NCBI GenBank assembly: GCA_035528905.1
Contig: DATKXU010000097.1
Location: 1 to 64,000, forward strand
Length of the DNA: 64,000 bases
Origin: DATKXU01 sp035528905
Lineage (GTDB): Bacteria > Armatimonadota > UBA5829 > DTJY01
Direction of reading: 5' to 3'
The notes beneath the pieces are model-generated. The model saw only the letters and a list, made by a program, of their open reading frames with translations. It was not told where the DNA came from and made no database searches. The translations under genes were made by a program, and so were the position numbers. Positions 1 through 9,357 of the stretch are shown piece after piece (the stretch's first letter is position 1; every line of letters starts with the position of its first letter).

Positions 1-845
1 GCTACCCTCACATACACCTGCCTACTCCGTGGGCCGTCGAACTCGCAGAAGTAAATGCCCTGCCAGGTGCCGAGGACGAGGCGGCCGTTCTCCACGAAGA
101 CGTTCACGGAAAAGCCCATGATGCTCGCCTTCACGTGCGAATCGGCATTCCCCTCGGTGTGGCGGTATCCGGCGCCGCGGGGAACGAGGCGCTCGAGGGT
201 GTCAATGATGTCGCGGGTCACGTCCGGGTCGGCATTCTCGTTGATCGTGATGCCGGCGGTCGTGTGCGGTACGTAGACGGTGCAGAGGCCGTTCGACACG
301 CCGCTCGAGTTCACCGCGGCTTGAACCTCATGTGTGATGTCCACGAACTGGGTCCGTGCTGATGTACGCACGCTGAGTCGCTGGATCATTTTCCTCTCCC
401 TGGCTCTTACAGGCGCCTTGGCTTCCTCCGCCATCAATGCGGGTTGGGCCGTGGATGCAGCTTTGCCGGCGAGCTTGTCCGCCGGCTTGTTCTTGGTGCG
501 GGCAACCTGGTTTACCGATGCGGTCTTGAACTTGCCGAGGAGGTCGAGGGCTGACTCGAATAATGGGGCAATGCCCTCGTTCTTCACGCGATACTGGCCG
601 CTGATCTGCCGGGCGAGGAGCTCGCTGTCCGTGTTGACCACTGCGTGCGAAAAGCCCATCTCCAGAGCATCGGAAAGCCCGCGAATCAGCGCAGTGTACT
701 CGGCAACGTTGTTCGTCGTCTCCCCGATGTACTCGCTGATCTCCTTCAGCACCTTGCCTGATTCGTCGGAGATCACAATGCCGATGCCGGCGGGGCCCGG
801 ATTGCCCCTTGAGGCGCCGTCTACGGCGATGGTAGCCCGCTTCAT
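1..845 (-). CDS. RNase HI domain fused to YjbQ domain (3' end beyond window)
   Basis: One uninterrupted reading frame runs leftward from the ATG at 845 past the window edge. Residues 1 to about 135 are an RNase HI-type fold: [11 protein letters not shown] with the first acidic residue, [13 protein letters not shown] with the catalytic Glu, VNTDSELL with the next Asp, and a late [10 protein letters not shown] motif. After an Ala/Lys-rich linker (residues 136-152) the frame enters a YjbQ/UPF0047 domain at Met153, with [29 protein letters not shown] and [15 protein letters not shown] read every codon across the junction (positions 350-446) and saw no stop. The start overlaps the stop of the zinc-ribbon gene as ATGA, so the two are translationally coupled. 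RNase HI cleaves RNA in RNA-DNA hybrids; YjbQ proteins have weak thiamine-phosphate synthase activity with unclear role. The internal Met153 could also be a separate start, but there is no intervening stop. Confidence 0.85.
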   Translation of the reverse strand, partial: MKRATIAVDGASRGNPGPAGIGIVISDESGKVLKEISEYIGETTNNVAEYTALIRGLSDALEMGFSHAVVNTDSELLARQISGQYRVKNEGIAPLFESALDLLGKFKTASVNQVARTKNKPADKLAGKAASTAQPALMAEEAKAPVRARERKMIQRLSVRTSARTQFVDITHEVQAAVNSSGVSNGLCTVYVPHTTAGITINENADPDVTRDIIDTLERLVPRGAGYRHTEGNADSHVKASIMGFSVNVFVENGRLVLGTWQGIYFCEFDGPRSRQVYVRV

Positions 846-1552
846 TTGACTTCCAGGTAGAGCATGCGGCCGCAGTTCTCGCAGGTCTCCTTCTCCGCAC
901 TGCTCCTGATCTCGCGCAGTCTGCCGCTGGTTATCTGTACGTGGCACGTCGAGCAACTATCCGCTTCCACCTTGCTGACCACGACGCCGCGGGCCCGGGG
1001 ACGCAATGCCTCGTATCTCTTGAGTAAGGCTGGTTCCACAGCCGGGAGGGCCTTCTCCCTCTGCGCGGACAGCTCCTTGATCCGGGCGAGGAGAGATGCC
1101 TCGTCCCGGCGGCGCTTCTCCATAATGGCGGCCAACTCATCCTCCTGCTGCTTCAGGGTGGCTTGGGCAGAGGCGATGGCGGACTTCCGCTCCTCGATGA
1201 TGTCCAGGAGTTCGAGGATGCGCTCTTCCAGCTTATCCTTCTGCCGGCCAAGCATCTCGATCTCCTTCTCCATGCTTTCGAGTTCCTTCGGACTGGTGAC
1301 TGTGCCGCCGTAGAGCTTGTCCTTGAAAGCCTTCTGCTTGGTCTCGACGCTCTTCAGGTTGAGGTCTTTGTCCTGCATCTCGGCGGTGGCTTCGTGAAGG
1401 AGCTCGTTCGCCGCATCAGCCTGCTGGCGGACGGCTTCCACCTGGCGTTTCTTTGCGGTGCCGCCATCCAGGGCGGCCCTCGCCTTCTGTGCCTTTGCCA
1501 GCTCGAGATCAACTGTCTGCAGATCGTAAAGCGCCTTGAGATCCGCGCTCAT
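842..1552 (-). CDS. C4-type zinc-ribbon coiled-coil protein
   Basis: A 236-residue protein. The first two thirds are Lys/Glu-rich and should form a long antiparallel coiled coil, including a [21 protein letters not shown] segment that is typical of the family. The C-terminus carries two Cys pairs (CSTC and CENC about 20 residues apart) forming a zinc ribbon of the zf-RING_7 type. The start at 1552 is preceded by GGAGGG ten bases upstream; in-frame codons further upstream lie across the promoter and are unlikely starts. The family commonly sits directly upstream of RNase HI-like genes (for example Rv2229c-Rv2228c in Mycobacterium), as here. Its function is not established; a nucleic-acid-associated role is inference from the neighbour. 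Confidence 0.85.
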   Translation of the reverse strand: MSADLKALYDLQTVDLELAKAQKARAALDGGTAKKRQVEAVRQQADAANELLHEATAEMQDKDLNLKSVETKQKAFKDKLYGGTVTSPKELESMEKEIEMLGRQKDKLEERILELLDIIEERKSAIASAQATLKQQEDELAAIMEKRRRDEASLLARIKELSAQREKALPAVEPALLKRYEALRPRARGVVVSKVEADSCSTCHVQITSGRLREIRSSAEKETCENCGRMLYLEVK

Positions 1553-1581
1553 GATGAAGTTTCCCTCCGTTTTGTCGAGCC

Positions 1582-1611
1582 ATTCTACCAGAAGGCACAC
1601 GGGGGTGTCAA
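1582..1611 (-). promoter_or_regulatory. Promoter of zinc-ribbon/RNase HI operon
   Basis: On the minus strand TTGACA (1611-1606) and TAGAAT (1587-1582) are separated by 18 bases. The start codon at 1552 lies about 25 bases beyond the expected transcription start. It is back to back with the promoter of the rightward DUF362 gene. Confidence 0.6.
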
Positions 1612-1624
1612 ACCGCGGCGCAGC

Positions 1625-1653
1625 TTGACACCAGCTCCTGCTGCGAGGATAAT
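1625..1653 (+). promoter_or_regulatory. Promoter of DUF362 gene
   Basis: TTGACA at 1625-1630 and GATAAT at 1648-1653 with a 17-base spacer, about 45 bases before the ATG at 1698. Only 13 bases separate its -35 box from that of the divergent promoter. Confidence 0.6.
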
Positions 1654-1697
1654 GACCGTGCAGCATACCGATTCCCCGAATCGCAGGAGTGGTTAGC

Positions 1698-2801
1698 ATG
1701 AGCAAGGTGCTTTACGGGCCTGCCGAGGTCCGCGAACTCAGATGGCAGTCGAGCCTTCCAGGCAAGCTGGATACGATCCTCGGAAAGCTGGACATCGCGT
1801 CCAAGGTGGAGAAGAAGCGCGTTTGCATAAAGATGCACCTCGGCAGCTTTGTCGGTTACAGCACGATACATCCGCTCTTCGTGCGCAGGCTGGTATCATT
1901 TATTAAAACCGCCGGCGGGCAGCCATTCGTCACCGATATCCTGCCCGATGCTCTCTCGGCGCACGAGCGCGGTTACACCCAGGAAGTTCTCGGCTGTCCG
2001 ATCCTGCCGGCGGCCGGTGCGAGTGATAGCTACTACCACACTTATCCGGTCAACTATAAGACTGTGACCGAGCTTCGGATCGCCGGCGAGGTCTGTGATG
2101 CTGAGTATCTCATATCCTTATCCCACGCGAAAGGACATGGCAACTGTGGCTACGGGGGCGCAATCAAGAACCTGGCGATCGGGGCGATGACAAGCCACAC
2201 GCGGACCGCCTTGCACATGGTGGAGCACGCGGAGAGATACTGGTATCCCGAGAAATGCACCCACTTCTCCGGCGGATGCAATCTCTGCGTGGAGGCGTGC
2301 AAGGTGAAGTGCATGCGCTTTGCGAAGGACAACACGCTCCACGTAGGCTTTCACGAGTGCAACTTCTGCTTCGGGTGCAACGAGCTCTGTCCGGAAGGCG
2401 CCTTGACCATCAGCGACGTCGTCGTGGAGGATTTCCAGGAGCTCATGGCCCTGGCGACGGAAGCCGTTCTCAGCAACTTCCCGGACGGCAGCTCGGTTTC
2501 CATAAACTTTGCCACAAACATCACTCCGCTCTGCGACTGCTTCGGCATGACGACGCCGAATCTCGTTCCCGACATCGGGATTTTCGCGTCAGAGGACATC
2601 GTGGCGGTCGAGAAGGCGACGTTGGACAGCATAGACTACAAAAACCTGCTGCCCGGTTCTGTCCCGCAGTGGCTGATCATGCGGGACGTAGATGGTCATC
2701 TCTTCAAGAAGATTCACGGGAAGGATCCATACATCCAGGTCTACGCCTGCGAGCGCAGGGGCCTCGGAAGCACGCGGTACGAGATCGAAGAGGTGGATTA
2801 G
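1698..2801 (+). CDS. DUF362 domain iron-sulfur protein
   Basis: A 367-residue DUF362 protein with an added bacterial-ferredoxin module. The DUF362 core covers about residues 1-190 (KVCIKMHLGSF-type start, SHAKGHGNCGYGGAIKNLAIG). Two Cys clusters then follow, CNLCVEACKVKCM and CNFCFGCNELCPEGA, each suited to a 4Fe-4S cluster. The DUF362 core returns after the ferredoxin insert. The start at 1698 has AGGAG eight bases upstream; the GTG at 1689 lies inside that site. DUF362 proteins are presumed redox proteins in anaerobes, but no reaction is established. The gene is monocistronic and divergent from the zinc-ribbon operon. Confidence 0.9.
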   Translation: MSKVLYGPAEVRELRWQSSLPGKLDTILGKLDIASKVEKKRVCIKMHLGSFVGYSTIHPLFVRRLVSFIKTAGGQPFVTDILPDALSAHERGYTQEVLGCPILPAAGASDSYYHTYPVNYKTVTELRIAGEVCDAEYLISLSHAKGHGNCGYGGAIKNLAIGAMTSHTRTALHMVEHAERYWYPEKCTHFSGGCNLCVEACKVKCMRFAKDNTLHVGFHECNFCFGCNELCPEGALTISDVVVEDFQELMALATEAVLSNFPDGSSVSINFATNITPLCDCFGMTTPNLVPDIGIFASEDIVAVEKATLDSIDYKNLLPGSVPQWLIMRDVDGHLFKKIHGKDPYIQVYACERRGLGSTRYEIEEVD

Positions 2802-2810
2802 CGGCGGGCC

Positions 2811-2916
2811 GGTGGGGAGACTGGGCGAGAGGGAGAGTGTGAGAAGGGGAGAGAACGCCCAAACGTCCAACATCCAACCTGGAACCTGAAACCTGAAACC
2901 TGAAACTTGAAACCCC
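2811..2916. repeat. Intergenic word-like repeat (AACCTGAAACCT family)
   Basis: A purine-rich stretch (GGGGAGACTGGGCGAGAGGG) is followed by iterated six- to seven-base words of the type AACCTGAAACC and AACTTGAAACC. The same words recur near 20290-20390, 23435-23508 and 54393-54415. It separates two convergent genes. Confidence 0.6.
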
Positions 2917-2922
2917 ATATCC

Positions 2923-3663
2923 TCAGTGCGGGCCGCCGAGGTTGGTGACCACTGCGCCGAGCGCCAGCATCGAGGCGAAACCCAATGCGACATAGAGGAT
3001 GATGGAGCCTTTCTCGTGCGCGTACATTTCCTTCAGCAGCGCGAAGCCCACGGTATAGAGGAAGCTGCCCGCTACGACTCCCAGGATGATGCCAAACCAG
3101 AACTGGGTAACGCTCCGCAGGAACAGAAGCCCGACAAATGCTCCCAGGGCGGTCGTCAGCTCAAGGAGTATCGTGAGCGCGAGGGCCTTCGCACGGCTGT
3201 AGCCCGCGAGCCTTGCCACGCTCGCAAGAGCCAGTCCCTCAGGCACTTTGTGATATGAGACGGCAAACAGGATGAGCAGCCCGATTGAGGATGTCGCCGT
3301 GCCGGCGCTGATCGCCAGGCCGTCAACCGTGCTGTGGATGCCCAGCGCGACCATCAGCAATACGCCCAGCCTGAGATAGCCGGTGCCATGCTCCGTAGCG
3401 GATGCGGCACACGCGGGGCAGAGAAAGTAGACATACTTGCCGATTCCGGCGAAGACGAGCGTGCCGCCGACCACACTTGCTATTGCAGGGGCGGCCCCCA
3501 CCAGCTCGACTGCCTCAGGCGCCACATGGACTATGGTCACCGCGAGCAGCGCACCCGCGGCGAAGCTGACCATGCCGCACAGCACGCGATGGCTCACTCG
3601 GCCTCTGCCCATTGCGAGAAGTCCGCCTGCCGTAGCTGCGACAATCGCCACCAGCGCGCGCAT
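2923..3663 (-). CDS. ZIP family metal transporter
   Basis: About 246 residues with some eight hydrophobic segments. The two metal-site helices are clear: HSTVDGLAISAG (TM4) and HKVPEGLALASV (TM5), matching the ZIP signatures HSxxDG and HKxPEG. ZIP proteins move Zn2+, Fe2+ or related divalent cations into the cytoplasm. The loop before TM4 is cysteine-bearing (CPACAAS), where many ZIPs have a His-rich loop. The start is uncertain: Met at 3663 begins a clean first helix but lacks a ribosome binding site, and a TTG at 3708 is an alternative. Any start upstream of about 3753 would precede the transcript. Confidence 0.85.
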   Translation of the reverse strand: MRALVAIVAATAGGLLAMGRGRVSHRVLCGMVSFAAGALLAVTIVHVAPEAVELVGAAPAIASVVGGTLVFAGIGKYVYFLCPACAASATEHGTGYLRLGVLLMVALGIHSTVDGLAISAGTATSSIGLLILFAVSYHKVPEGLALASVARLAGYSRAKALALTILLELTTALGAFVGLLFLRSVTQFWFGIILGVVAGSFLYTVGFALLKEMYAHEKGSIILYVALGFASMLALGAVVTNLGGPH

Positions 3664-4012
3664 AGCGATCAGTTCGGAGGCATTGAAACTCGTTATGTCT
3701 ATTTCCAATCCCCCGCAGGTAGTGCGTATAAGAAACCGCGAAATCCCTCGCCCAACGCTATTTAACACGCAATGCCAATCGGTTGTCAAGACGACGAACG
3801 CGCCGTTCCGAACCAGCAGATAATCAACAATTGCTTGCCGGAAGAAGGTAAAATCCTGTAGGATATCCAATGTGAATACATACTTGCCAAACGTCAATCC
3901 GATGCCGCAGGGCTAAGGAAAGGCGGGGCGAACCTGGGATGGCGACTCTGTAGTTGCCCGTTGTTTGATTCGGGGCGTAGCGACACATCAATTCAGAGGG
4001 AGGGATGTTTAG
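3664..4012. other. 349-bp divergent intergenic region
   Basis: Holds the leftward ZIP promoter (listed separately) and the leader of the rightward membrane-protein gene, with GGGAGGG 10-16 bases before its ATG. A GC-rich stretch at about 3900-3960 could fold, but I could not match it to a riboswitch family. Confidence 0.4.
3760..3789 (-). promoter_or_regulatory. Putative promoter of ZIP transporter
   Basis: On the minus strand TTGACA (3789-3784) and TTAAAT (3765-3760) with an 18-base spacer. This places the transcript start near 3753. Confidence 0.45.
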
Positions 4013-4771
4013 ATGGCGCAGCGTGTTCTTCGACCCCTGGACTTGGTGGGGCTGCTGGACGAGATGTTCGATCTTTACAGGAAGAACTTTCTGCTCTTCG
4101 CAGGTATTGCCGGAGTGGTATATCTGCCCGTGTATCTCATCGTATGTTCGCTTGCGGGAATATACGCGACGCCGATAGCGGCTGTCATGATTCTTCCGCT
4201 GTCTCTTACCGCCACGGCGGCGGGGACCTGGGCTGTTTCCCAAACCTATATCGGCAAGCCGACAACCATCCTGGGCTCGTACCAGGCGATCATCCGGAGG
4301 ATGCTCCCATTCGCGGGAACGATGATTGTGGCCTCGCTCATCATATGGGCTGGCTTCCTGCTGCTTGTGATCCCCGGCATCATATTCAGCTTTTGGTACG
4401 CCTTCATTTCCGAGGTTTTCGTCATAGAAGGAAAGGCTTCGTCTGAGGCGCGGAGGCGAAGCAGGCAGTTGGCGGCGGGCCAGTGGGGTCGCATCTTTCT
4501 CTTGACGTTGATAGCCGGCTTGTTGGCTGCCATTGTCAGTGGGATACTGACTTGGCCTGTTCAGATGCTTTTCCTTGCACGTCACGAGCAACCAACGGGC
4601 GCTCTCTATGGGCTGGCATCGGGGTTGGCCTACACACTTGCCACGCCAATCCAGATAATAGCGTTAGTCCTCCTGTACTACGATGTCCGGGTACGCAAGG
4701 AAGGGTTCGACATCGAAATGCTCGCCCAAAGCATGGGAGAGTCCGTCGCTCAGCCTGGCGCCAATCCCTAG
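4013..4771 (+). CDS. Multi-pass membrane protein (GDPD membrane-domain-like)
   Basis: A 252-residue protein with about six hydrophobic helices. It opens with a short amphipathic segment (RPLDLVGLLDEMFDLYRKNF), typical of the membrane-domain family annotated as glycerophosphoryl diester phosphodiesterase membrane domain or YciC-like. The motif LLVIPGIIFSFWYAF followed by EGKASSEARRRSRQL is characteristic of that group, whose role is unknown; no phosphodiesterase catalytic domain is present. A GGGAGGG site precedes the ATG. The stop lies six bases before the DUF4129 gene, so it is probably the first gene of the MoxR/DUF58 operon. Confidence 0.75.
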   Translation: MAQRVLRPLDLVGLLDEMFDLYRKNFLLFAGIAGVVYLPVYLIVCSLAGIYATPIAAVMILPLSLTATAAGTWAVSQTYIGKPTTILGSYQAIIRRMLPFAGTMIVASLIIWAGFLLLVIPGIIFSFWYAFISEVFVIEGKASSEARRRSRQLAAGQWGRIFLLTLIAGLLAAIVSGILTWPVQMLFLARHEQPTGALYGLASGLAYTLATPIQIIALVLLYYDVRVRKEGFDIEMLAQSMGESVAQPGANP

Positions 4772-4776
4772 CAGCT

Positions 4777-5805
4777 ATGGACAACCTTGTGACTATGCGT
4801 TCGCGCTTGCTCATTATCCGGAGCGTACTTGTCTCCGTCATGCTGCTGGCAATCGCCCTTAACCCGGGGCAGGGGGCGACGCTGTCTGAGTACCAGCGCG
4901 TCCTGGCCGCGGCCGAAAGCAAGCTGGAGCTTGCGGTTCGCATGGAGCGAGCACGCCCAGGCTCCGGAGAGCAGGTTCTCAACGCGCTGCAGGGCTCCAT
5001 TCCGCCCTCGGTCTCCGTTGAATCCCCGGCCGGCCGTGAGATCAAGGTTGATCTCTTTTGGCTCAAGACCAATCTCCACAGCCTATTAAGGTCCTCCGGC
5101 AAGAAGCGCGCCGACAACGCGGAGAAGCTGCTCAGCCGGGTGCAGACACTCCGGGCTGCTGCAGAAGGTATGCCGAGGAACGAATCAGCGTATCTGCAGC
5201 ATGCCCGATCTACACTTCAGGACATCCTGAAACGCAGCGAGTACAAAGTGTCGTGGCTGGAGCGGGTCTCGCAGCGCGTGTTCGCGGCCATAGTAGATTT
5301 GGTAACAGGCCTTCTGGAGCGCATTGCTCCCCGCGCGGCGAGCCGGATAGTAGGATGGGTAGTTATTTCTCTCTTGGCCTTGGCCTTCGCTGCAGCAATG
5401 GTTCGCGTGGTTCTCTATTTGATCCGGCGCTATGCGCGCGGACCGGACGCGCGCAGACAAGTGGAAAGGGTTCGCTCCACAAAGCAGGCCCGTCCATCCC
5501 TCGAATCCCTGATCGGAAACGCTGAACGAGAGGCGTCGGAAGGCCGATATCGCGAGGCATTCCGCTGCATTTATCTGGCCGCGATCCTCCTCCTCGACCG
5601 TGCGCGCCTCATCACATACTGTGAAAGCGCAACGAACTGGGAGTATATGCGCGCCATGAAATGCGAAGCCCCGCCGGAGACTTCGGAGGTGTTCACCGGA
5701 ATGACGGCCGTCTTCGATGAATTGATCTACGGGCAGCGTTCGGTGTCCGGGGATGATTACTGCACGTCTGTGCGCCAATTCCGACGGCTGGAGGCAATGG
5801 TTTGA
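4777..5805 (+). CDS. DUF4129 domain membrane protein
   Basis: A 342-residue protein. It has an N-terminal signal/anchor (RLLIIRSVLVSVMLLAIAL), an extracytoplasmic helical domain of about 180 residues, a transmembrane helix (VGWVVISLLALAFAAAMVRVV) and a C-terminal DUF4129 domain (GRYREAFRCIYLAAILLLDRA, then ATNWEYMRAM and VFDELIYGQRSVS). DUF4129 proteins regularly accompany MoxR ATPases and DUF58 proteins. ATG 4777 is chosen; the in-frame ATG at 4795 is also possible. The stop overlaps the TTG start of the DUF4350 gene by four bases (TTGA). Confidence 0.8.
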   Translation: MDNLVTMRSRLLIIRSVLVSVMLLAIALNPGQGATLSEYQRVLAAAESKLELAVRMERARPGSGEQVLNALQGSIPPSVSVESPAGREIKVDLFWLKTNLHSLLRSSGKKRADNAEKLLSRVQTLRAAAEGMPRNESAYLQHARSTLQDILKRSEYKVSWLERVSQRVFAAIVDLVTGLLERIAPRAASRIVGWVVISLLALAFAAAMVRVVLYLIRRYARGPDARRQVERVRSTKQARPSLESLIGNAEREASEGRYREAFRCIYLAAILLLDRARLITYCESATNWEYMRAMKCEAPPETSEVFTGMTAVFDELIYGQRSVSGDDYCTSVRQFRRLEAMV

Positions 5806-7034
5806 GGTTTCGATTCTCTCAAGACATCTGGGTGCTCGTGATACTGCTGCTCTTTCTGGCTGCCGCCGGCTACTTTGCTGCCGCCCGTCACAGGGACAGC
5901 GGCGTATTTGAAGTTTTTCCCCGCCGGACTACCTACTCATCAAAGCCGGGAGGGATGAAGGCCCTGTATGAGACACTGGACAAGCTCGGATATCCCGTGA
6001 TCAGAGACCTCAAGCCGCTGACATCTCCGCCGCGCGATGGAGTGCTGTTCATTGTCTCGCCTGAGACCTCTGTCTCTAACGAGGAGTGGCAGGCCCTCCG
6101 TACGTGGGTGGAGCGTGGAAACCTGCTGATTCTAGCGTCCGACGACTTAACTGAATATATGCAGCCGGCGGGAAAATTCGCCACCGAACGTTCCGCTCCC
6201 GCTTGTCCTTCGTTCCTGTCGCCTAATGTCGCATCCTTCCGCGTGCCCAAGGACAGCTCCATTCTGGAGCGGGAGTGGGAATTCGGGCATGGAGACTCCT
6301 TCAGAAAGCCGTTCGGGTGAGGGGCGGTCAGCCCGGCCCCGGTGGGGACGACCAAGGTTCGTGCGCTGCCGTTGGTGCCGCTTTTCAAGAACTCGACCGG
6401 AGGTACGACGGCGGCGTTCTGCCGCTGTGGGCGCGGAGGCGTGATCGCCCTATCCAGCGCGTGGTCCGTCTCAAACGAGGGCATCGGCAGGGATGATAAC
6501 GTGATCCTCGCGTTGAACGCATTGAACCACAGGGATACGGCGCGTAAGCTGTCCGTCACGTTCGATGAGTACCATCATGGATACGGTGAGTATGCCGGCA
6601 TCATGTCGCTTATCGGCACGCCTGCGAGGCTCGGGCTCGCGCAGATCGCCATGGCGTTTGTTCTCCTTGTATTCGCAGTGTCGCGCCGCTTCGGACGCCC
6701 GATCCCGCTCAGAGAGGGAGGCCGCCAGAGAAACGAATACCTGAGCTCCATGTCCGCGCTCCTGCGGAGGGCGCATGCGATTGAGGTAGTAAGGCTCGAA
6801 CTGGAGCGGAAATTCATGGAGGACATGGCGTCGGCACTTGGGCTGCGGCCCACCGACGAACCCGAGAGGTTTCTGGAGGCGGTGGCAAGCCGACGCCCCG
6901 ATAAGGTCCAGGAACTGCGCCGATTGCTGACTGAAGCGCCAACGGTGCCGCAGGGCGGCGCGCGCGAGGCATCTCTGTTGGCGCTGGAGGCCAGGCGGCA
7001 TCAAATCAGAAAGGAACTGAAGAGAATAAGATGA
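5802..7034 (+). pseudogene. DUF4350 domain protein interrupted by in-frame TGA
   Basis: Both halves lie in the same frame and together make one DUF4350 protein. Residues 1-172 carry a transmembrane anchor and a Rossmann-like domain (GGMKALYETLDKLGYPV, FIVSPETSVSNEEW). After a TGA at 6318-6320 the frame continues with RGGVIALSSAWSVSNEGIGR, then the family signature FDEYHHGYGEYAG, another helix and a C-terminal cytoplasmic region. The protein would be about 410 residues if read through. Other genes here use TGA as their real stop, so recoding is unlikely; a nonsense mutation or sequencing error fits better. The 3' end overlaps moxR as ATGA, so the operon structure is intact. A downstream fragment could start at the GTG at 6342. 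Confidence 0.75.
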
Positions 7035-7978
7035 AAGTGAGCGAGCTTGGTGAGTTTGTCTACAACGAGGCAGGCAAGGTTATAGCCGGACAGGAAGAGG
7101 CGCTGGAGCAGATACTCGTATGCCTCCTGGCGCGCGGGCATGTGCTTCTGGAGGGGGTACCCGGCATTGCCAAAACGCTAGCCGTGAGGACTATCGCTTT
7201 CGTCCTCGGCTGCGACTCCAAACGGGTGCAGTTTACCCCGGACCTGATGCCCTCCGACATCACGGGCACCTACGTGTTCGACTCGAAGACGGCGAGCTTC
7301 CACCTCAGGAAAGGGCCGATCTTCACCAACCTGCTGCTTGCCGACGAAATCAACCGCACGCCGCCGAAGACCCAGTCGGCGCTGCTCCAGGCCATGGAGG
7401 AACGCTGCGTGTCAATAGACGGCACCGACCACTCGCTCGAGGGGATATTCTTCGTCGCGGCGACCCAGAACCCGATCGAGTATGAGGGCACATATCCTCT
7501 TCCGGAGGCTCAGCTCGACCGCTTCTTGATGAAGGTCGTAATCGGGTACCCGGATGCGGGCAGCGAGCTGGAGGTGCTGAGGCGCTCGCATGCTGGCTTC
7601 GATCCTCACGACCTGAGTACGGCCAAGCTGACCTCGCTGCCGAGTCCCGAGGCGGTATCCGCTGCATGGGCGGAAGTCCAGGCGGTAAAGGTGGACGAGG
7701 AAGTCATGCGCTATGCGGCTGCTCTCGCCAGAGCAACTCGCGAAGCCTACCAGGTGATCCTTGGGGCGAGCCCGCGCGCGTCCATCGCTCTTCTCCGCTG
7801 CAGCAAGGCGCTGGCGGCGCTTCGCGGGCGTGAGTACGTTACGCCGGACGATATCAAGGCGCTCGCCCTGCCGATTATGCGTCACAGGGTCATCCTATCC
7901 CCGGAGAGCGCGATCGAAGGCGTGCGCGCAGATGAAGTGATCTCGGGGGTGGTGGCTTCTATCCCGGTGCCAAGATGA
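7031..7978 (+). CDS. MoxR family AAA+ ATPase
   Basis: A 315-residue AAA+ ATPase. Walker A is GVPGIAKTL, Walker B is [19 protein letters not shown], sensor 1 is [19 protein letters not shown], and the Arg finger region LDRFLMK follows; the lid domain ends with [16 protein letters not shown]. MoxR ATPases act as chaperone-like partners of von Willebrand/DUF58 proteins. The ATG overlaps the preceding stop and the TGA overlaps the next ATG (ATGA at both ends), so translation of the block is coupled. Confidence 0.95.
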   Translation: MKVSELGEFVYNEAGKVIAGQEEALEQILVCLLARGHVLLEGVPGIAKTLAVRTIAFVLGCDSKRVQFTPDLMPSDITGTYVFDSKTASFHLRKGPIFTNLLLADEINRTPPKTQSALLQAMEERCVSIDGTDHSLEGIFFVAATQNPIEYEGTYPLPEAQLDRFLMKVVIGYPDAGSELEVLRRSHAGFDPHDLSTAKLTSLPSPEAVSAAWAEVQAVKVDEEVMRYAAALARATREAYQVILGASPRASIALLRCSKALAALRGREYVTPDDIKALALPIMRHRVILSPESAIEGVRADEVISGVVASIPVPR

Positions 7979-9336
7979 GCAAGCTTCGTCTGAAGTTGCC
8001 TGAAGTATATCCGACATCGCGATTGGCGGCGGCTTTTGCGGCGGGATCGCTGTGGTTCTTCGCGATGCCGTGGGGAGGCGGCTTGTTCATGTGGCTCGGG
8101 ATCGGATACAACCTCTCCTTGGTGGTGCTCGCCGCCTTCGACTATGTGAGGCTGTTGGACTCCCACGAGTGTACCGTCAGTCGGGACCGCCAATCCACGC
8201 TGTCGGTCGGTGTGCAGAACCCGGTGTGGATCGAAGTGGCTCACCGGGGTCGGCGGCCGCTTAAGGTAACGGTGAAGGATGAGCCGCCGCTCGAATTCGA
8301 GGTCTCACCGCGGACATTGACCTTCGACGTAGGCCCGAATGAGTCCGAGCGGAGAAACTATAAGGGTCGCCCGGGTGAGCGTGGAGATTACTTCTTCGGA
8401 GACGTGAACGCCAGGTTCACGACGCCTCTCGGGCTGCTGATGCGGCAAGAGCGCGTGCCCGCGGAGACGCCCGTCAAGGTCTACCCGGACGTCTTCCAGA
8501 CGAAGAAGCACCGGCTGCTCGCGCGGGAAAACCGGGTCGTCCAGATGGGGCTTCGACGCTCCAAGATGCACGGTCAGGGTCAGGAATTCGAGCGGCTTCG
8601 AGACTACCTGCCTGATGATTCGCTGCGCCATATAGACTGGAAGGCTACGGCTCGTCGAGGCATACTGACTACGCGCGAGTACGATCTGGAGCGGAGTCAG
8701 AGCATAATGCTGCTGCTCGACATCGGGCGCAACATGGCCAGCAGGACGGTTGAAAGTGATGGTACGTTGGGGATCAGCAAGGCGGACTGCGCAATAAACG
8801 CATCGGTTCTGCTCGCCCACGTCGCGGCGCAGTCGGATGACCGCATAGGGCTGTTTTGCTTTGCCCGCGAACCGGTTGTGTACATCCCGCCTGGAAAGGG
8901 GCTTCCTCAGGCTGCCAGGCTGCTGGAGGCGCTTTATCCTCTTCAGCCCCGGTTGGAGGAATCCAGCTATTACGAGAGCTTCATGCTGGTGAGCCAGAAG
9001 CAGAGGAAGCGGTCGCTGGTCTTCCTGTTTACGGATTTGATTGACGCTGAGGCGTCGAGCCGGCTTATATCCTGCATCGGGCTGCTGGCGCGAAAGCACT
9101 TGGTGGTATGCGCTGCGCTTGCCGATTACGAGCTGCCTTCGATTATCGGGTCTCGGCCCGCGAAGGCATCCGAGCTTTACACGCAGGCTGTGGCGCTTAC
9201 AATGGTCCGGGAGCGTAGAGAGGCGCTCGCGCAGCTCGCGCGCCAGGGAGTGATAGCCTTGGATGCTGCTCCGAGCGATCTCTCCGTTGCGACCGTAAAC
9301 AAGTACCTGCAGTTGAAGCGCGAAGCGAGGCTGTGA
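7975..9336 (+). CDS. DUF58 domain protein
   Basis: A 453-residue protein with two N-terminal transmembrane helices in a hairpin, an immunoglobulin-like region, then the DUF58 core [30 protein letters not shown] and a von Willebrand-like domain beginning [10 protein letters not shown]. It is the usual partner of the adjacent MoxR ATPase. The pair is thought to act in envelope assembly or metal/cofactor insertion, but no specific substrate is implied here. Last gene of the rightward operon. Confidence 0.92.
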   Translation: MSKLRLKLPEVYPTSRLAAAFAAGSLWFFAMPWGGGLFMWLGIGYNLSLVVLAAFDYVRLLDSHECTVSRDRQSTLSVGVQNPVWIEVAHRGRRPLKVTVKDEPPLEFEVSPRTLTFDVGPNESERRNYKGRPGERGDYFFGDVNARFTTPLGLLMRQERVPAETPVKVYPDVFQTKKHRLLARENRVVQMGLRRSKMHGQGQEFERLRDYLPDDSLRHIDWKATARRGILTTREYDLERSQSIMLLLDIGRNMASRTVESDGTLGISKADCAINASVLLAHVAAQSDDRIGLFCFAREPVVYIPPGKGLPQAARLLEALYPLQPRLEESSYYESFMLVSQKQRKRSLVFLFTDLIDAEASSRLISCIGLLARKHLVVCAALADYELPSIIGSRPAKASELYTQAVALTMVRERREALAQLARQGVIALDAAPSDLSVATVNKYLQLKREARL

Positions 9337-9357
9337 GGCTCTACCGGTGCGCGAAGA

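Noticed and set aside
3897..3960. Possible riboswitch in the ZIP/membrane-protein gap
   Set aside because: GGCGGGGCGAACCTGGGATG looked like part of a known fold, but conserved core bases of ydaO, GEMM or yybP types are missing.
6318..6320. Selenocysteine or recoded TGA in the DUF4350 gene
   Set aside because: No stem-loop of SECIS type seen and DUF4350 has no selenocysteine precedent; TGA ends other genes here.
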